A stretch of DNA of 64,000 nucleotides, taken from positions 310,001-374,000 of the forward strand of contig NZ_CAOJCN010000001.1 in NCBI RefSeq assembly GCF_948329515.1. The letters are read 5' to 3'. Source of the DNA: Cohnella rhizoplanae. Its GTDB lineage: Bacteria; Bacillota; Bacilli; Paenibacillales; Paenibacillaceae. Shown here piece after piece: positions 49,844 to 58,560 of this stretch. The notes under the pieces are model-generated. The model worked only from the letters and a program-made list of their open reading frames with translations. It did no database searches and was not told where the DNA came from. Within the stretch, counting starts at the first letter, position 1. The number at the start of each line of letters is the position of its first letter. Both the position numbers and the translations under genes were made by a program.

Positions 49844-52717
49844 ATGGCGCTCATCCGTTTTTTATTCCGCAAGATGTGGAACACCCGCTGGCTGACGCTA
49901 AGCACGCTGGCCGGATTGCTCGTGGCCGTCGCCTTTACGACCAGCATCCCGATGTACGCGGACGGCGCGCTCAAGCGGGTGGTCGCGAGCTCGCTCAAGG
50001 AGAACAGCGAAGGGCTGCCCGCCGGCTCGCTGCTCATCCGCTACCAGTCGAGCGACGGCAAGACCGACCCGGCGAACTTCGCCGCGGTCGACCGTTATAT
50101 TAAGGAAGACGTGCCTTCGCGCGTCGGATTCCCCAAGGATGCCGACCAGCGCAGCCTCTCGATCCGGACCGCCGAGGTGCAGCCCGAAGACCCGGGCAAG
50201 GTAGACGCGAGCCGGACGCGCAAGATGACGATCTCGGCCTTCGGCGGCCTCAAGGACCAGGTCGAGATGACCGGCGGCCAGTGGTACGGCGACCGGGCCG
50301 GCTCGGACGGCACGCTGCAGGCGGTCATGATGGAGGAGGCGATGCTTCGCTTCGATCTCCACGTAGGCGACGTCTTACTCTACCCGATCTACGGCGGGCT
50401 GAACCTGACGTTGCGCGTCGAGATCGTCGGCAGCTTCAAGCCGAAGACCGATTCGGCCGCGTATTGGTACCAAGGCCTCGATACCTTGCTCGGCACGATG
50501 TTCATCGCGGAGCCGGCCATGCTGGACGATCTCGTGGCGGAGCGGAAGATCCCGCTGCAGGTCGCCGCCTGGTATTCGGCCTACGACCTGCGGAACATCC
50601 AGACGAGCCAGCTGACGCCGCTCGCGCACACGCTGTCGCGGACGGACATCGAGGTCAACCAGCTGCTGAAGGACACGCAGGTGGTGATCTCCTTCGCCGA
50701 CATGCTGAGCGAGTTCCGCAAGCAGAGCGTGCAGCTGCAGACGATGCTGTTCACGCTCGCGGCGCCGATGATCGCCATGGTTTTCTACTTCATCACGATG
50801 AACGCGCAGCAGTCGCTCGAAAAGCAGCGCTCCGACATCGCGGTGCTGCGGAGCCGGGGGGCTGGCACGAGGCAGATCTTCCTGCTCTTCCTGCTCGAGG
50901 GCGTGCTGCTCGGCATCGTGGCGCTCGTCGCCGGTCCGTTCATCGGCTGGTACATGGCCAAGAGCATCGGCTCGGCTAGCGGATTCCTGGAGTTCGTCAA
51001 CCGCAAGTCGATCCCCATCGGGTTCTCCACCGACAGCGTACTGGCAGGCGCCGCCGCCGTGATCGTCGCGATCGGGGCGGCCGTCATCCCGGCGATGGTC
51101 TTCACCCGCACTTCGATCGTCGACTACAAGCGCAAGATGGCGCGCGGCGACCGCAGGCCCGTATGGCAGCGCTGGTTCCTCGACGTGGTCCTCGTCGGCG
51201 TGGCGGCCTACGGATGGTACCTGTTCAACGAACGGCAGATGATCTCGTTCAAGACGGGCATGACGACCGATCAGCTCAACGTGCAGCCGTTCCTGTTCTT
51301 TGTGCCGGCGATCAGCATCTTCGCGGCGGGCCTCGTATTCCTGCGGCTGTTCCCGGTGCTGCTGTCGCTGCTCGGCTGGCTCGGCCGTTCGTTCCTGCCG
51401 GTGCCGCTCTATCTGACGCTGACGCAGCTCTCGCGCTCCGCGAAGTCGTATTACCCGCTCATGATCCTGCTCATCCTGACGCTCGGCCTGGGCGTATACA
51501 ACGCTTCGGCGGCCCGCACGATCGGGCTCAACTCGGAGGAGCGCATTCTCTACCAGCACGGCGCGGACGTCGTCGTCTCGGCGGCCTGGGAGGGCAACGC
51601 CGAGGTGTCGCAGCCTTCCGGCGGCGGCTCAGGCGGAGGAGGCTCCGGCGGGGGCGGATCGGGAGGCGGATCAGGCGGAGGCTCGGGAGGCGGACAGAAC
51701 CGCCCGGTGCCGACGAAGATCAACTACAACGAGCCGCCGTTCGAGACCTTCCGGCACCTGCCGGGCGTCGTGCACGCGGCGCGCGTGCTGCAGGCCAAGG
51801 CGAGCCTTACGGTCGCCGACCGCACCGCGGGCCAAGCGACCGTCGTCGGCATCGACAACGTGGATTTCGCGCGCGTCGCCTGGTACCGCAAGGACTTGTA
51901 TCCGGCCGGTTTTTACAACTACCTGGCCGTCATGGGCAGATCCGCCGGATACGCCTTGATCTCCAGCAACGTGGCCAAGAAGTACAATCTGAAGCCTGGC
52001 GACGAGATCCAAGCGATTATCCAGGATCAGAAGATTCCGTTCATCATCGCGGCTTCGCTGCCTTATTGGCCCGCGCAGTACCCGGACGAGACGCCGTTCC
52101 TGGTCGCGAATCTCGATTACCTGTACGACGAGATGCCGCTCATGCCGTACGACGTATGGCTCAAGATGGAGCCCGACGCCAAGACGGCGCCGCTCATCCC
52201 GGCGCTGCAGGCGAAGGGCGTGGAGATCGCCTCGATCTCGGACGCCCGCAGCGACTTGATCGCGCAGGGCAAGCACCCGGCGCGGGGCGGCGTATTCGGC
52301 ATCCTGAGCCTTGGCTTCATGGTGACGATCATCGTCACGCTATCCGGCTATATCCTGTACTGGTTCTTTAACTTGTCGGGCCGGATCGTGCAGATCGGCA
52401 TCCTGCGCGCGATGGGATTGTCCCGGCGCCAACTGACCGGCATGCTCCTGCTCGAGCAGGTATTCACGGCGGGCCTGTCGATCGGACTCGGCATCGGCAT
52501 CGGCAAGCTCGCGAGCCTGCTGTTCCTGCCGTTTCTGCAGACGACGGACAATACCGCCGGACAGGTGCCGCCGTTCCGCGTCATTTTCGAGCAGACCGAC
52601 ACTTATCGTCTATACATCGTCGTCGCCTTCATGATGACGATCGGCATTCTGATGCTGGTCACCCACATCCGCCGCTTGCGCGTCCATCAGGCCGTCAAGC
52701 TGGGAGAGGAGCGCTAA
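49844..52717 (+). CDS. Large FtsX-like ABC permease with internal Gly/Ser linker
   Basis: The 957-residue protein looks like a double FtsX permease. It has a membrane helix near 15-38, a large outside domain (about 40-300), a helix group at about 300-430, more helices near 440-560, a second outside domain (about 565-800), and a final three-helix group (about 805-950). Between helix and second outside domain lies a natural 25-residue Gly/Ser linker (593-617; codons 51620-51694) with GGGGS-like repeats. FtsX-type permeases usually act on lipids, peptides or wall enzymes rather than small solutes. Starts and stops on both sides are 3 nt from the neighbours. Confidence 0.85.
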   Translation: MALIRFLFRKMWNTRWLTLSTLAGLLVAVAFTTSIPMYADGALKRVVASSLKENSEGLPAGSLLIRYQSSDGKTDPANFAAVDRYIKEDVPSRVGFPKDADQRSLSIRTAEVQPEDPGKVDASRTRKMTISAFGGLKDQVEMTGGQWYGDRAGSDGTLQAVMMEEAMLRFDLHVGDVLLYPIYGGLNLTLRVEIVGSFKPKTDSAAYWYQGLDTLLGTMFIAEPAMLDDLVAERKIPLQVAAWYSAYDLRNIQTSQLTPLAHTLSRTDIEVNQLLKDTQVVISFADMLSEFRKQSVQLQTMLFTLAAPMIAMVFYFITMNAQQSLEKQRSDIAVLRSRGAGTRQIFLLFLLEGVLLGIVALVAGPFIGWYMAKSIGSASGFLEFVNRKSIPIGFSTDSVLAGAAAVIVAIGAAVIPAMVFTRTSIVDYKRKMARGDRRPVWQRWFLDVVLVGVAAYGWYLFNERQMISFKTGMTTDQLNVQPFLFFVPAISIFAAGLVFLRLFPVLLSLLGWLGRSFLPVPLYLTLTQLSRSAKSYYPLMILLILTLGLGVYNASAARTIGLNSEERILYQHGADVVVSAAWEGNAEVSQPSGGGSGGGGSGGGGSGGGSGGGSGGGQNRPVPTKINYNEPPFETFRHLPGVVHAARVLQAKASLTVADRTAGQATVVGIDNVDFARVAWYRKDLYPAGFYNYLAVMGRSAGYALISSNVAKKYNLKPGDEIQAIIQDQKIPFIIAASLPYWPAQYPDETPFLVANLDYLYDEMPLMPYDVWLKMEPDAKTAPLIPALQAKGVEIASISDARSDLIAQGKHPARGGVFGILSLGFMVTIIVTLSGYILYWFFNLSGRIVQIGILRAMGLSRRQLTGMLLLEQVFTAGLSIGLGIGIGKLASLLFLPFLQTTDNTAGQVPPFRVIFEQTDTYRLYIVVAFMMTIGILMLVTHIRRLRVHQAVKLGEER

Positions 52718-52720
52718 TCC

Positions 52721-53608
52721 ATGATCGAATGCGAAGGGCTCGTCAAGATCTACAAGACCGACGATCTGGAAGTCGTCGCCCTGCAGGGGCTTAACCTGAC
52801 CGTCAAGGACGGCGAGATGATGGCCATCATCGGCAACAGCGGCAGCGGCAAATCGACGCTGCTCAACATCCTCGGCGGGCTGGACCGTCCGTCCGCCGGG
52901 CAGGTGCGCGTCGGCCCTTGGGATCTGCTCAAGGTCTCCGACCAGGACCTGGTGAAGTACAAGCGGCAGACGGTCGGCTTCATCTGGCAGAACAACGCGC
53001 GCAACCTGCTGCCGTACCTGTCCGCCCTCGAGAACGTCGAGATGCCGATGATGTTTAACGGCAAAGTGGACCGGGCGTACGCCAAGCAGCTGCTCGAGTG
53101 GGTCGGGCTGAAGGATCGGATGCACAACAAGCTGACGCAGCTCTCGGGCGGAGAGCAGCAGCGCGTCGCGATCGCGATCTCGCTGTCCAACCGGCCGCAG
53201 ATGCTGCTCGCCGACGAGCCGACGGGCTCGGTCGACTCGCGGACGTCCGATATCATCATGGACATCTTCCGCAAGTTCAATCGCGAGCTGGGCCTCACGA
53301 TCGTCATCGTCACGCACGATCTGTCGCTGGCCGGCAAGGTCGACCGCGTCGTGGCGATCCGCGACGGCTTGACGAGCACCGAGTTCATCAAGCGCAATCC
53401 GAACCTGGACGGCGCGCCGCCGCTCAGCGGCGTCGGCGTGGACGACGACGTGCACGAGGCTTACGTCGTGGTCGACCGCGTCGGGCGGCTGCAGGTGCCC
53501 AAGGAATACCTGAAGCAGCTGGAGATCGGAGACAAAGCAACCATGGAGTTCGACGGAGACAAGATCGTCATCCGCGCGCCCAAATCAACCGAGGGGGAAT
53601 CCGCATGA
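52721..53608 (+). CDS. ABC transporter ATPase with C-terminal AbrB-like domain
   Basis: The 295-residue protein has an ATPase domain (1-225): Walker A GNSGSGKST (38-46), LSGGEQQR (141-148), Walker B LLADEPTG (162-169), switch His 199. A linker (226-245) leads to residues 248-287 (VVVDRVGRLQVPKEYL, then GDKATMEFDGDKIVIRAP). These fit the swapped-hairpin AbrB/MazE fold (VDxxGRxxxP...). In other proteins that fold dimerises and binds DNA; here it may dimerise or regulate the ATPase. The start is 3 nt after the permease stop, and the stop overlaps the next start. Confidence 0.88.
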   Translation: MIECEGLVKIYKTDDLEVVALQGLNLTVKDGEMMAIIGNSGSGKSTLLNILGGLDRPSAGQVRVGPWDLLKVSDQDLVKYKRQTVGFIWQNNARNLLPYLSALENVEMPMMFNGKVDRAYAKQLLEWVGLKDRMHNKLTQLSGGEQQRVAIAISLSNRPQMLLADEPTGSVDSRTSDIIMDIFRKFNRELGLTIVIVTHDLSLAGKVDRVVAIRDGLTSTEFIKRNPNLDGAPPLSGVGVDDDVHEAYVVVDRVGRLQVPKEYLKQLEIGDKATMEFDGDKIVIRAPKSTEGESA

Positions 53609-55155
53609 TGGACCAAAGAAAGAAAACCGTGAAGCGTATCGTGGCCGGCGGCATGACGCTGACTCTGCTCGTGCCGCTGCTGGCGGCGTGCAACGACAAG
53701 AGCGAGGAAGACCCGAACAACCGCCGCACGCTGCGCATCGGGATGATGTACGGCAGCTCGCAGGATGAATCCTATTATCGCCAGCAGTATACCGACCTTT
53801 TCGAATACACGCATAAAAACATCGACATCGAGCTGATCCCCGCGATCGACTGGACGGAGCAGCAGTTCGAGGAGCCCGACAAGCAGCAGAACGTCGATCA
53901 ACTGGCCAAGGTGAAGGAGATCATGAACGGCGCCAATCCGGTAGACGTCATGATCATCGACTCGACGGCCATGCTCAGCCAGTTGGTGCAGGATAACATG
54001 CTCAAGCCGCTTGACCCATTGATCAAGGAAGACAAGGTCGATCTGAGCGACTATGTGACTTCCGTCATCGACGGGATCAAGGACGCCGGCGACAACCAGC
54101 TGTACGCCCTGACGCCGACGTTCGTGCCTTCCGCGCTCTACTACAACAAGACGTTGTTCCAAAAGAACAATATCGAGCTGCCGCACGACGGCATGAGCTG
54201 GGACGAAGTCATCAGCCTGGCAAAGCGCTTTGGCGACGGCAAGGGCGGCAAGGACGCGACGTTCGGCTTCTCGTTCAACCAATGGGGGGCGAGCGACGGA
54301 TACACCGACATGTCGCAGTATGCGGGGCCGCTGGGATTGCGAGTCTATGACGAGAAGGGCGAGAAGATGCTCGTCAACACGCCGCAATGGGAGAAGGTCT
54401 GGACGACCATCGCGGACTTGTACAAGAAGCATGTCGTTCCGACGCAGGAGGATATGCAGAAGATCTACGAGGCGCAGGGCAAGGAGGTCGTCGGCGGCGA
54501 CGGCGGCCAGGTCTACAACCCGTACCAGAATCAGTTATTTTTCTCCGGCAAGCTCGCCATGGTGCTCGGCCAATATTACATGCTGAACGATCTCGAGACG
54601 TACGGCAAAAACTACGAGAAGCTGAAGATGACGAAGCTCGATTGGGACGTCGTGACGGTGCCTCAGTTCGTCACCGAAGCGCCGGGCGTCGGCACGAACA
54701 TCTCGCTCAGCGCGTTGACGGGCATCAACGCCAAGGCCGCGAATCCGGACGATGCCTGGGAGTTCGTCAAGTTCATGAACGGCGAAGAGTGGGCGAAGCT
54801 CAAGTCGCGCAGCAGCTCCGAGATGACGGCGCGCAAGTCGTTCATCAAGCCGCGCGACGGAATGAACTACAATATCGACGCGTTCACGACGCTTAAGCCG
54901 GCGCCGCAGCAATCGATGGCGGACTTGAAGCTTCTGCAGGAGCGCCCGAACCTGAACTATCTCTATCAGCTTGGCAGCTCCGAGTTCCAGAAGGTGCTGA
55001 GCGGACAGAAGTCCGTTAAGGAAGCGCTCAAGGAATACGAGGAAAAAGGAAACGATATGCTGCAAAAGATCAAACTGAATCCGAAAGGCCCGTTCGACGC
55101 GGGCATCGGCGGCGACGTGTACGGCGGCGGCGGCGTCGTGCGCCCGCTGGGTTGA
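53605..55155 (+). CDS. Extracellular solute-binding lipoprotein (family 1), exporter-linked
   Basis: The 516-residue lipoprotein has a signal with lipobox LLAAC (Cys 29). The mature part is a two-lobed binding protein of the carbohydrate (SBP family 1) type. It opens RRTLRIGMMYGSSQDESYY and includes TPTFVPSALYYNKTLF and NAKAANPDDAWEFVKFMNG. Its start overlaps the ATPase stop by 4 bp (ATGA), so it is part of the operon. No MalF/MalG-type importer permease is present, so its usual import role is not supported; it may present a ligand to the exporter or sense it. The next gene is a paralogue. Confidence 0.87.
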   Translation: MMDQRKKTVKRIVAGGMTLTLLVPLLAACNDKSEEDPNNRRTLRIGMMYGSSQDESYYRQQYTDLFEYTHKNIDIELIPAIDWTEQQFEEPDKQQNVDQLAKVKEIMNGANPVDVMIIDSTAMLSQLVQDNMLKPLDPLIKEDKVDLSDYVTSVIDGIKDAGDNQLYALTPTFVPSALYYNKTLFQKNNIELPHDGMSWDEVISLAKRFGDGKGGKDATFGFSFNQWGASDGYTDMSQYAGPLGLRVYDEKGEKMLVNTPQWEKVWTTIADLYKKHVVPTQEDMQKIYEAQGKEVVGGDGGQVYNPYQNQLFFSGKLAMVLGQYYMLNDLETYGKNYEKLKMTKLDWDVVTVPQFVTEAPGVGTNISLSALTGINAKAANPDDAWEFVKFMNGEEWAKLKSRSSSEMTARKSFIKPRDGMNYNIDAFTTLKPAPQQSMADLKLLQERPNLNYLYQLGSSEFQKVLSGQKSVKEALKEYEEKGNDMLQKIKLNPKGPFDAGIGGDVYGGGGVVRPLG

Positions 55156-55211
55156 TCCGCTGTCCGGATAAAACTTACGACTTTCGCAATCATCGATGAA
55201 CAACTTGCTAC

Positions 55212-55246
55212 GCGCGATCAGTCATCTCTTGCTGATCGCGCTTTTT
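55212..55246 (+). terminator. Terminator of the five-gene operon
   Basis: GCGCGATCAG (55212-55221) pairs perfectly with CTGATCGCGC (55232-55241), followed by five T. Confidence 0.92.
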
Positions 55247-55299
55247 CTTATCGACTAACGGAATATTTTGCCGGTTGAGGAAAGAAGGGGGATTTTCTT

Positions 55300-56868
55300 A
55301 TGAATAATCAAACGAATAAACGCAGCAGACGGGCTTGGACAGCAGCGCTGGCATCCGTACTGGTGGCCGTACCGGTACTTGGAGCTTGTACCGACGGCGG
55401 AGACGCCAAGGACAACGAGCGCAGGCCGCTGCGCATCGGCATGATGTACGGAAGCAAGGATAGCGAGTCTTATTATCGTCAGCAGATGACCGATATGTTC
55501 GAGGTCGACCATCCGAACGTCGATATCGAGTTTGTATACGGAATCGATTATACCGACATGCAATTCGCGACGGAGGAGGAGCGGAGAAATCAGGATACCG
55601 ACCCGCAAGCCAAGTTCCGGCAGCTGCTCGAGGGAGATCATCCCGTAGACGTCGTCATGACGGACATGGTCTCGATGAAAAAGCTGTCGGCGGAAAACCT
55701 GCTGAAGCCGCTCGACGATTATATCAAGCAGGACAAAATGGATCTGTCCGACTTTTTGCCGGCCGTCATCGATTCGATCAAGGCGCAGGGAGACGGGCGC
55801 ATATTCGGCCTTGCGCCGACCTTTACGAGCAGCGCGATCTTTTACAACAAAAAGCTGTTCGCGGATGCGAGCGTTACGCCGCCAAAGGACGGCATGACCT
55901 GGAGCGAGCTATTCGCCGTCGCCCAATCCATGAAAAGCGGCAAGGACAAAGACGCCGTATTCGGCTTCGCGTTTAACACCTATGGGGGCGGGCTCAGCAT
56001 GTACGATGCCCAGAATGCGTTCGCGGGCGCATCGCAGATGAGAATGTTCGACGCGGCGGGCGAAAAGATGACCGTGCATACAAAGTCATGGGCGGACGCT
56101 TGGACCAAGCCGATCCAGCTATACAAGGACCGCGTCATCCCTCATGCGGAGGATATGCAGGCGAACGCCTCTGCGATGTCCGGCGACGGAAACTACGTAT
56201 ATAACCCCTATCAAGGCAACGGGTTTATGACAGGCAAGATCGCCATGGTCGTCGGCAGCTACTACATGGTTAACGAACTGATCAACTATAACAAAAACGT
56301 AAGCAAGATGAAAAACGCCAAGGCGATCGATTGGGATGTCGTATCGATGCCGCAGTACGACGGCGGGGGTTCGACCGGATTGTATCTGAACAATCTGGCC
56401 TCGATCAACGCGAAAAGCGCCAATCCCGACGATGCTTGGACATTCATCAAGCATATGAACAGCGAAGAAGTCGCGAAGTTCAAGGCGAGGAGCCAAGGAG
56501 AGCTCAGCGTCAGGCAGAAGTTCATTCAACCCAAGGACGGCGCGAGCTATCGGATCGAGGCCTTCACCAACGTGAAGGCAAACGCGGAGGAGATCAGCAC
56601 CGCCGATCAGGAGCTGTACCTTAAGCGTCCGAACCTCAATTTGATCTCCGAGCTCGGCGGTTATTTGTTCCAGGAAGCCGCGGAGGGCAAGAAAACGGTG
56701 GACGAGGCGCTTGCCGAATGGGACCGCAAAGGCAACGAACTGCTGCAAAAGATCAAGCAGAACCCGAAGGGAGACCTCTCCTCCGAGCTTCAATCCTACC
56801 GGGACGCGGCGCAATCGGGCATGCAAAACGTCCTGCGCGCGGCGGCCGGAGAGGCGAGCGCGGGCTGA
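55300..56868 (+). CDS. Extracellular solute-binding lipoprotein, paralogue of the preceding one
   Basis: The 522-residue lipoprotein has lipobox VLGAC (Cys 30). It shares long stretches with the protein at 53605: RPLRIGMMYGSKDSESYYRQ, LAPTFTSSAIFYNKKLF, VYNPYQGNGFMTGKIAMVVG and NAKSANPDDAWTFIKHMNSE. Both have a long C-terminal helix pattern ending in LLQKIKxNPKG. It lies behind a terminator and has its own ribosome site (GAAGGGGG), so it could be expressed separately. Codon use is a little less GC-rich than in the operon. A tandem duplication followed by divergence is the simplest reading. Confidence 0.87.
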   Translation: MNNQTNKRSRRAWTAALASVLVAVPVLGACTDGGDAKDNERRPLRIGMMYGSKDSESYYRQQMTDMFEVDHPNVDIEFVYGIDYTDMQFATEEERRNQDTDPQAKFRQLLEGDHPVDVVMTDMVSMKKLSAENLLKPLDDYIKQDKMDLSDFLPAVIDSIKAQGDGRIFGLAPTFTSSAIFYNKKLFADASVTPPKDGMTWSELFAVAQSMKSGKDKDAVFGFAFNTYGGGLSMYDAQNAFAGASQMRMFDAAGEKMTVHTKSWADAWTKPIQLYKDRVIPHAEDMQANASAMSGDGNYVYNPYQGNGFMTGKIAMVVGSYYMVNELINYNKNVSKMKNAKAIDWDVVSMPQYDGGGSTGLYLNNLASINAKSANPDDAWTFIKHMNSEEVAKFKARSQGELSVRQKFIQPKDGASYRIEAFTNVKANAEEISTADQELYLKRPNLNLISELGGYLFQEAAEGKKTVDEALAEWDRKGNELLQKIKQNPKGDLSSELQSYRDAAQSGMQNVLRAAAGEASAG

Positions 56869-56933
56869 CGGGGTTAAATCGCAGCCGAATCGTACATCCT
56901 ATATCCATATCGACCACATTCCGGAGGGACGGA

Positions 56934-57104
56934 TTGGGAATGAATTGGGTGTACTGGTCGCGGCTGTACGACAGTAAATTTCAAGCGGGCTGCCTCGTTC
57001 GCCGCATCGAGAACGACGGATGGCTGTTCGGCGTCGAGATGCCGCGCGAGGTCGAAGTGTACCGTTCGCGCAAAGGAAAATACGGCGTGCGATATATGCC
57101 CTAA
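56934..57104 (+). CDS. Small hypothetical protein (about 56 residues)
   Basis: Translation from TTG 56934 (5 nt after GGAGGG, 56923-56928) or ATG 56940 gives a basic protein containing NWVYWSRLYDSKFQAG and ending YGVRYMP. It holds aromatic residues and no membrane segment. No family recognised. A hairpin follows the stop. Support is the ribosome site and the position in an otherwise empty stretch. Confidence 0.5.
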   Translation: MGMNWVYWSRLYDSKFQAGCLVRRIENDGWLFGVEMPREVEVYRSRKGKYGVRYMP

Positions 57105-57119
57105 CCGCTTGTTCATTAC

Positions 57120-57158
57120 AGAGGACCTGAAGCGCCTGCGGGTTGCGGCAGGTCCTCT
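57120..57158 (+). terminator. Hairpin after the small gene, weak terminator
   Basis: AGAGGACCTG (57120-57129) and CAGGTCCTCT (57149-57158) pair perfectly over 10 bp with a 19-nt GC-rich loop. The following TTGCTATGG is a poor T-run. Confidence 0.55.
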
Positions 57159-57236
57159 TGCTATGGTATCGTCGATGGAGAGGATAGAATCTTATCGCCT
57201 TGTGTGTTAAAGGCGGCGAAGGAGAGAGAATGCGCA

Positions 57237-57431
57237 ATGAGCATGAGGAGAATGCCGCTGTCCGCCGATACCGCGCAAAAGCTGGCCGCCCATCTGAAAG
57301 TCCCGATCGAACACCTGATGCATATGCCGCAGCATATTCTGCTTCAGAAGCTGGCCGAGATGGCGGAGAAAGAATCGTCGGATGTTGGAGATACGAAGGG
57401 TACCAGTGGAGCGGAAAAAAATCAAAGTTAA
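57237..57431 (+). CDS. YycC-like small protein
   Basis: The 64-residue protein contains PLSADTAQKLAAHLKVPIEH then LMHMPQHILLQKLAEM. This matches my memory of the YycC family of Bacillota (short cytoplasmic proteins of unknown role). ATG 57237 follows AAGGAGAG; an upstream GTG at 57204 would add 11 residues. It lies just before the tRNA promoter. Confidence 0.65.
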   Translation: MSMRRMPLSADTAQKLAAHLKVPIEHLMHMPQHILLQKLAEMAEKESSDVGDTKGTSGAEKNQS

Positions 57432-57444
57432 TATTGAATTTTCC

Positions 57445-57474
57445 TTGACGGATTATCCCTGTATGCGGTATATT
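57445..57474 (+). promoter_or_regulatory. Sigma-A promoter of the tRNA group
   Basis: TTGACG (57445-57450), 18 bp, TATATT (57469-57474), 40 bp before tRNA-fMet. Confidence 0.7.
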
Positions 57475-57514
57475 AATTCTTGTCGCCATTGAAGGGCGCT
57501 TGATCGTTTAACGA

Positions 57515-57591
<77 letters not shown>

Positions 57592-57623
57592 ACTTTTTCA
57601 GTTTCCTCGTAGGATCATGACGA

Positions 57624-57699
57624 GGGCCCTTAGCTCAGTGGTTAGAGCTGTCGGCTCATAACCGATTGGTCGGGGGTTCGAGTCCCTCAGGGCCCACCA
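57624..57699 (+). tRNA. tRNA-Ile2 (CAT anticodon, lysidine type)
   Basis: A 76-nt cloverleaf with encoded CCA and a perfect GGGCCCT/AGGGCCC acceptor stem. The anticodon as written is CAT (57657-57659). The body (GGGCCCTTAGCTCAGTGGTTAG) resembles the ATA-reading tRNA-Ile2 rather than elongator Met, so TilS would change C34 to lysidine. Confidence 0.8.
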
Positions 57700-57734
57700 C
57701 AGCGAGGAACGGTCAAGATCCCGCATCCATCCAT

Positions 57735-57820
57735 GCCGGGGTGGCGGAATTGGCAGACGCACAGGACTTAAAATCCTGCGATGGGTGACCATCGTACGGG
57801 TTCGACCCCCGTCCTCGGCA
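57735..57820 (+). tRNA. tRNA-Leu (TAA)
   Basis: An 86-nt tRNA with a long variable arm and acceptor stem GCCGGGG/CCTCGGC (one G-T pair), discriminator A. The anticodon TAA is at 57769-57771. CCA is not encoded, unlike the other tRNAs here. Confidence 0.93.
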
Positions 57821-57881
57821 TACTTAAACGTAATGGGGTTCACGTCCCAAGGCATACATACACGATAATCGAAATGCGATT

Positions 57882-57937
57882 CCCCGCCGTTCACCGGAGC
57901 ATCTACTCCGTTGGAACGGCGGGGAATTTTAATTTTT
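57882..57937. terminator. Terminator after the tRNA group
   Basis: CCCCGCCGTT (57882-57891) pairs with AACGGCGGGG (57915-57924); with flanking ATT/AAT the stem reaches 13 bp. AATTTTAATTTTT follows. Confidence 0.88.
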
Positions 57938-57998
57938 CGGTTATCTACGGTTTCTAGGGTCGCGCTGCTCGAACCATGGTTAGAATGCTCTCATTCTC

Positions 57999-58023
57999 GT
58001 TTGGGCCTGGACGGGCCGGGTAT
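57999..58023 (+). promoter_or_regulatory. Sigma-B-type promoter of the KGG-repeat gene
   Basis: GTTTGG (57999-58004), 13 bp, GGGTAT (58018-58023). The consensus for general-stress sigma-B is GTTTAA-N12/15-GGGTAT, so the -10 is perfect and the -35 is 4/6. The gene downstream is of the GsiB type, a classic sigma-B target. Confidence 0.65.
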
Positions 58024-58072
58024 ATATATCGTGGGCAGGCAAGCCCGCAAAAACCCAAAGGAGTGATTCTGA

Positions 58073-58354
58073 ATGGCACGCAACGACGACAACAAGATGA
58101 GCCGCGAGGAAGCAGGACGCATGGGTGGAGAAGCGACGGCAAGGTCTCAAGACAAGGAATTCTATCAGGAAATCGGCCAAAAGGGCGGCGAAGCGACCGC
58201 AAGAAATCACGACAGTGACTTCTATGAGGAAATCGGCCAAAAAGGCGGCGAAGCCCGCGGCAACAACAACAATGGCAACCAAGGCGGCAACCAAGGCAGC
58301 AACCGGCAAGGCATGAGCAGGGAGGAAGCCGGACGCAAGGGCGGCCGTTCCTGA
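58073..58354 (+). CDS. KGG-repeat general stress protein (GsiB/YciG-like)
   Basis: The 93-residue protein is very hydrophilic and built of short repeats. MSREEAGRMGGEATAR, then EFYQEIGQKGGEATAR, then DFYEEIGQKGGEARG, then an Asn/Gly/Gln-rich stretch (NNNNGNQGGNQGSNRQG), then MSREEAGRKGG again. Such LEA-like KGG proteins protect against drying and other stress. ATG 58073 follows AAAGGAGTGAT. A strong terminator follows. The first and last repeats are near copies of each other. Confidence 0.87.
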   Translation: MARNDDNKMSREEAGRMGGEATARSQDKEFYQEIGQKGGEATARNHDSDFYEEIGQKGGEARGNNNNGNQGGNQGSNRQGMSREEAGRKGGRS

Positions 58355-58399
58355 TCGGAACCTCATTCATTTGAAAATAAGCACCCGTTAAATAATTTC

Positions 58400-58442
58400 A
58401 AAACAAGCGCCGATTGCGAGAATCGCATTCGGCGCTTGTTTT
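58400..58442. terminator. Terminator after the KGG-repeat gene
   Basis: AAAACAAGCGCCGA (58400-58413) pairs with TCGGCGCTTGTTTT (58429-58442), with an inner TGCGA/TCGCA stem. Symmetric, so usable on both strands. Confidence 0.9.
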
Positions 58443-58560
58443 GTCGTTGTTCGAGGATTTGCAGGATATGCGGACACCTTCGTTGAAATAGTAAAGCGTT
58501 GAAATATAAATGTTTTTTTAGCTCACAGCTCAACGATAAGTCAAGGTATGGTGATGCAGC

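Noticed and set aside
57624..57699. Elongator tRNA-Met reading of the second CAT tRNA
   Set aside because: The body resembles tRNA-Ile2 (acceptor GGGCCCT, D-arm TTAGCTCAGTGG) more than elongator Met.
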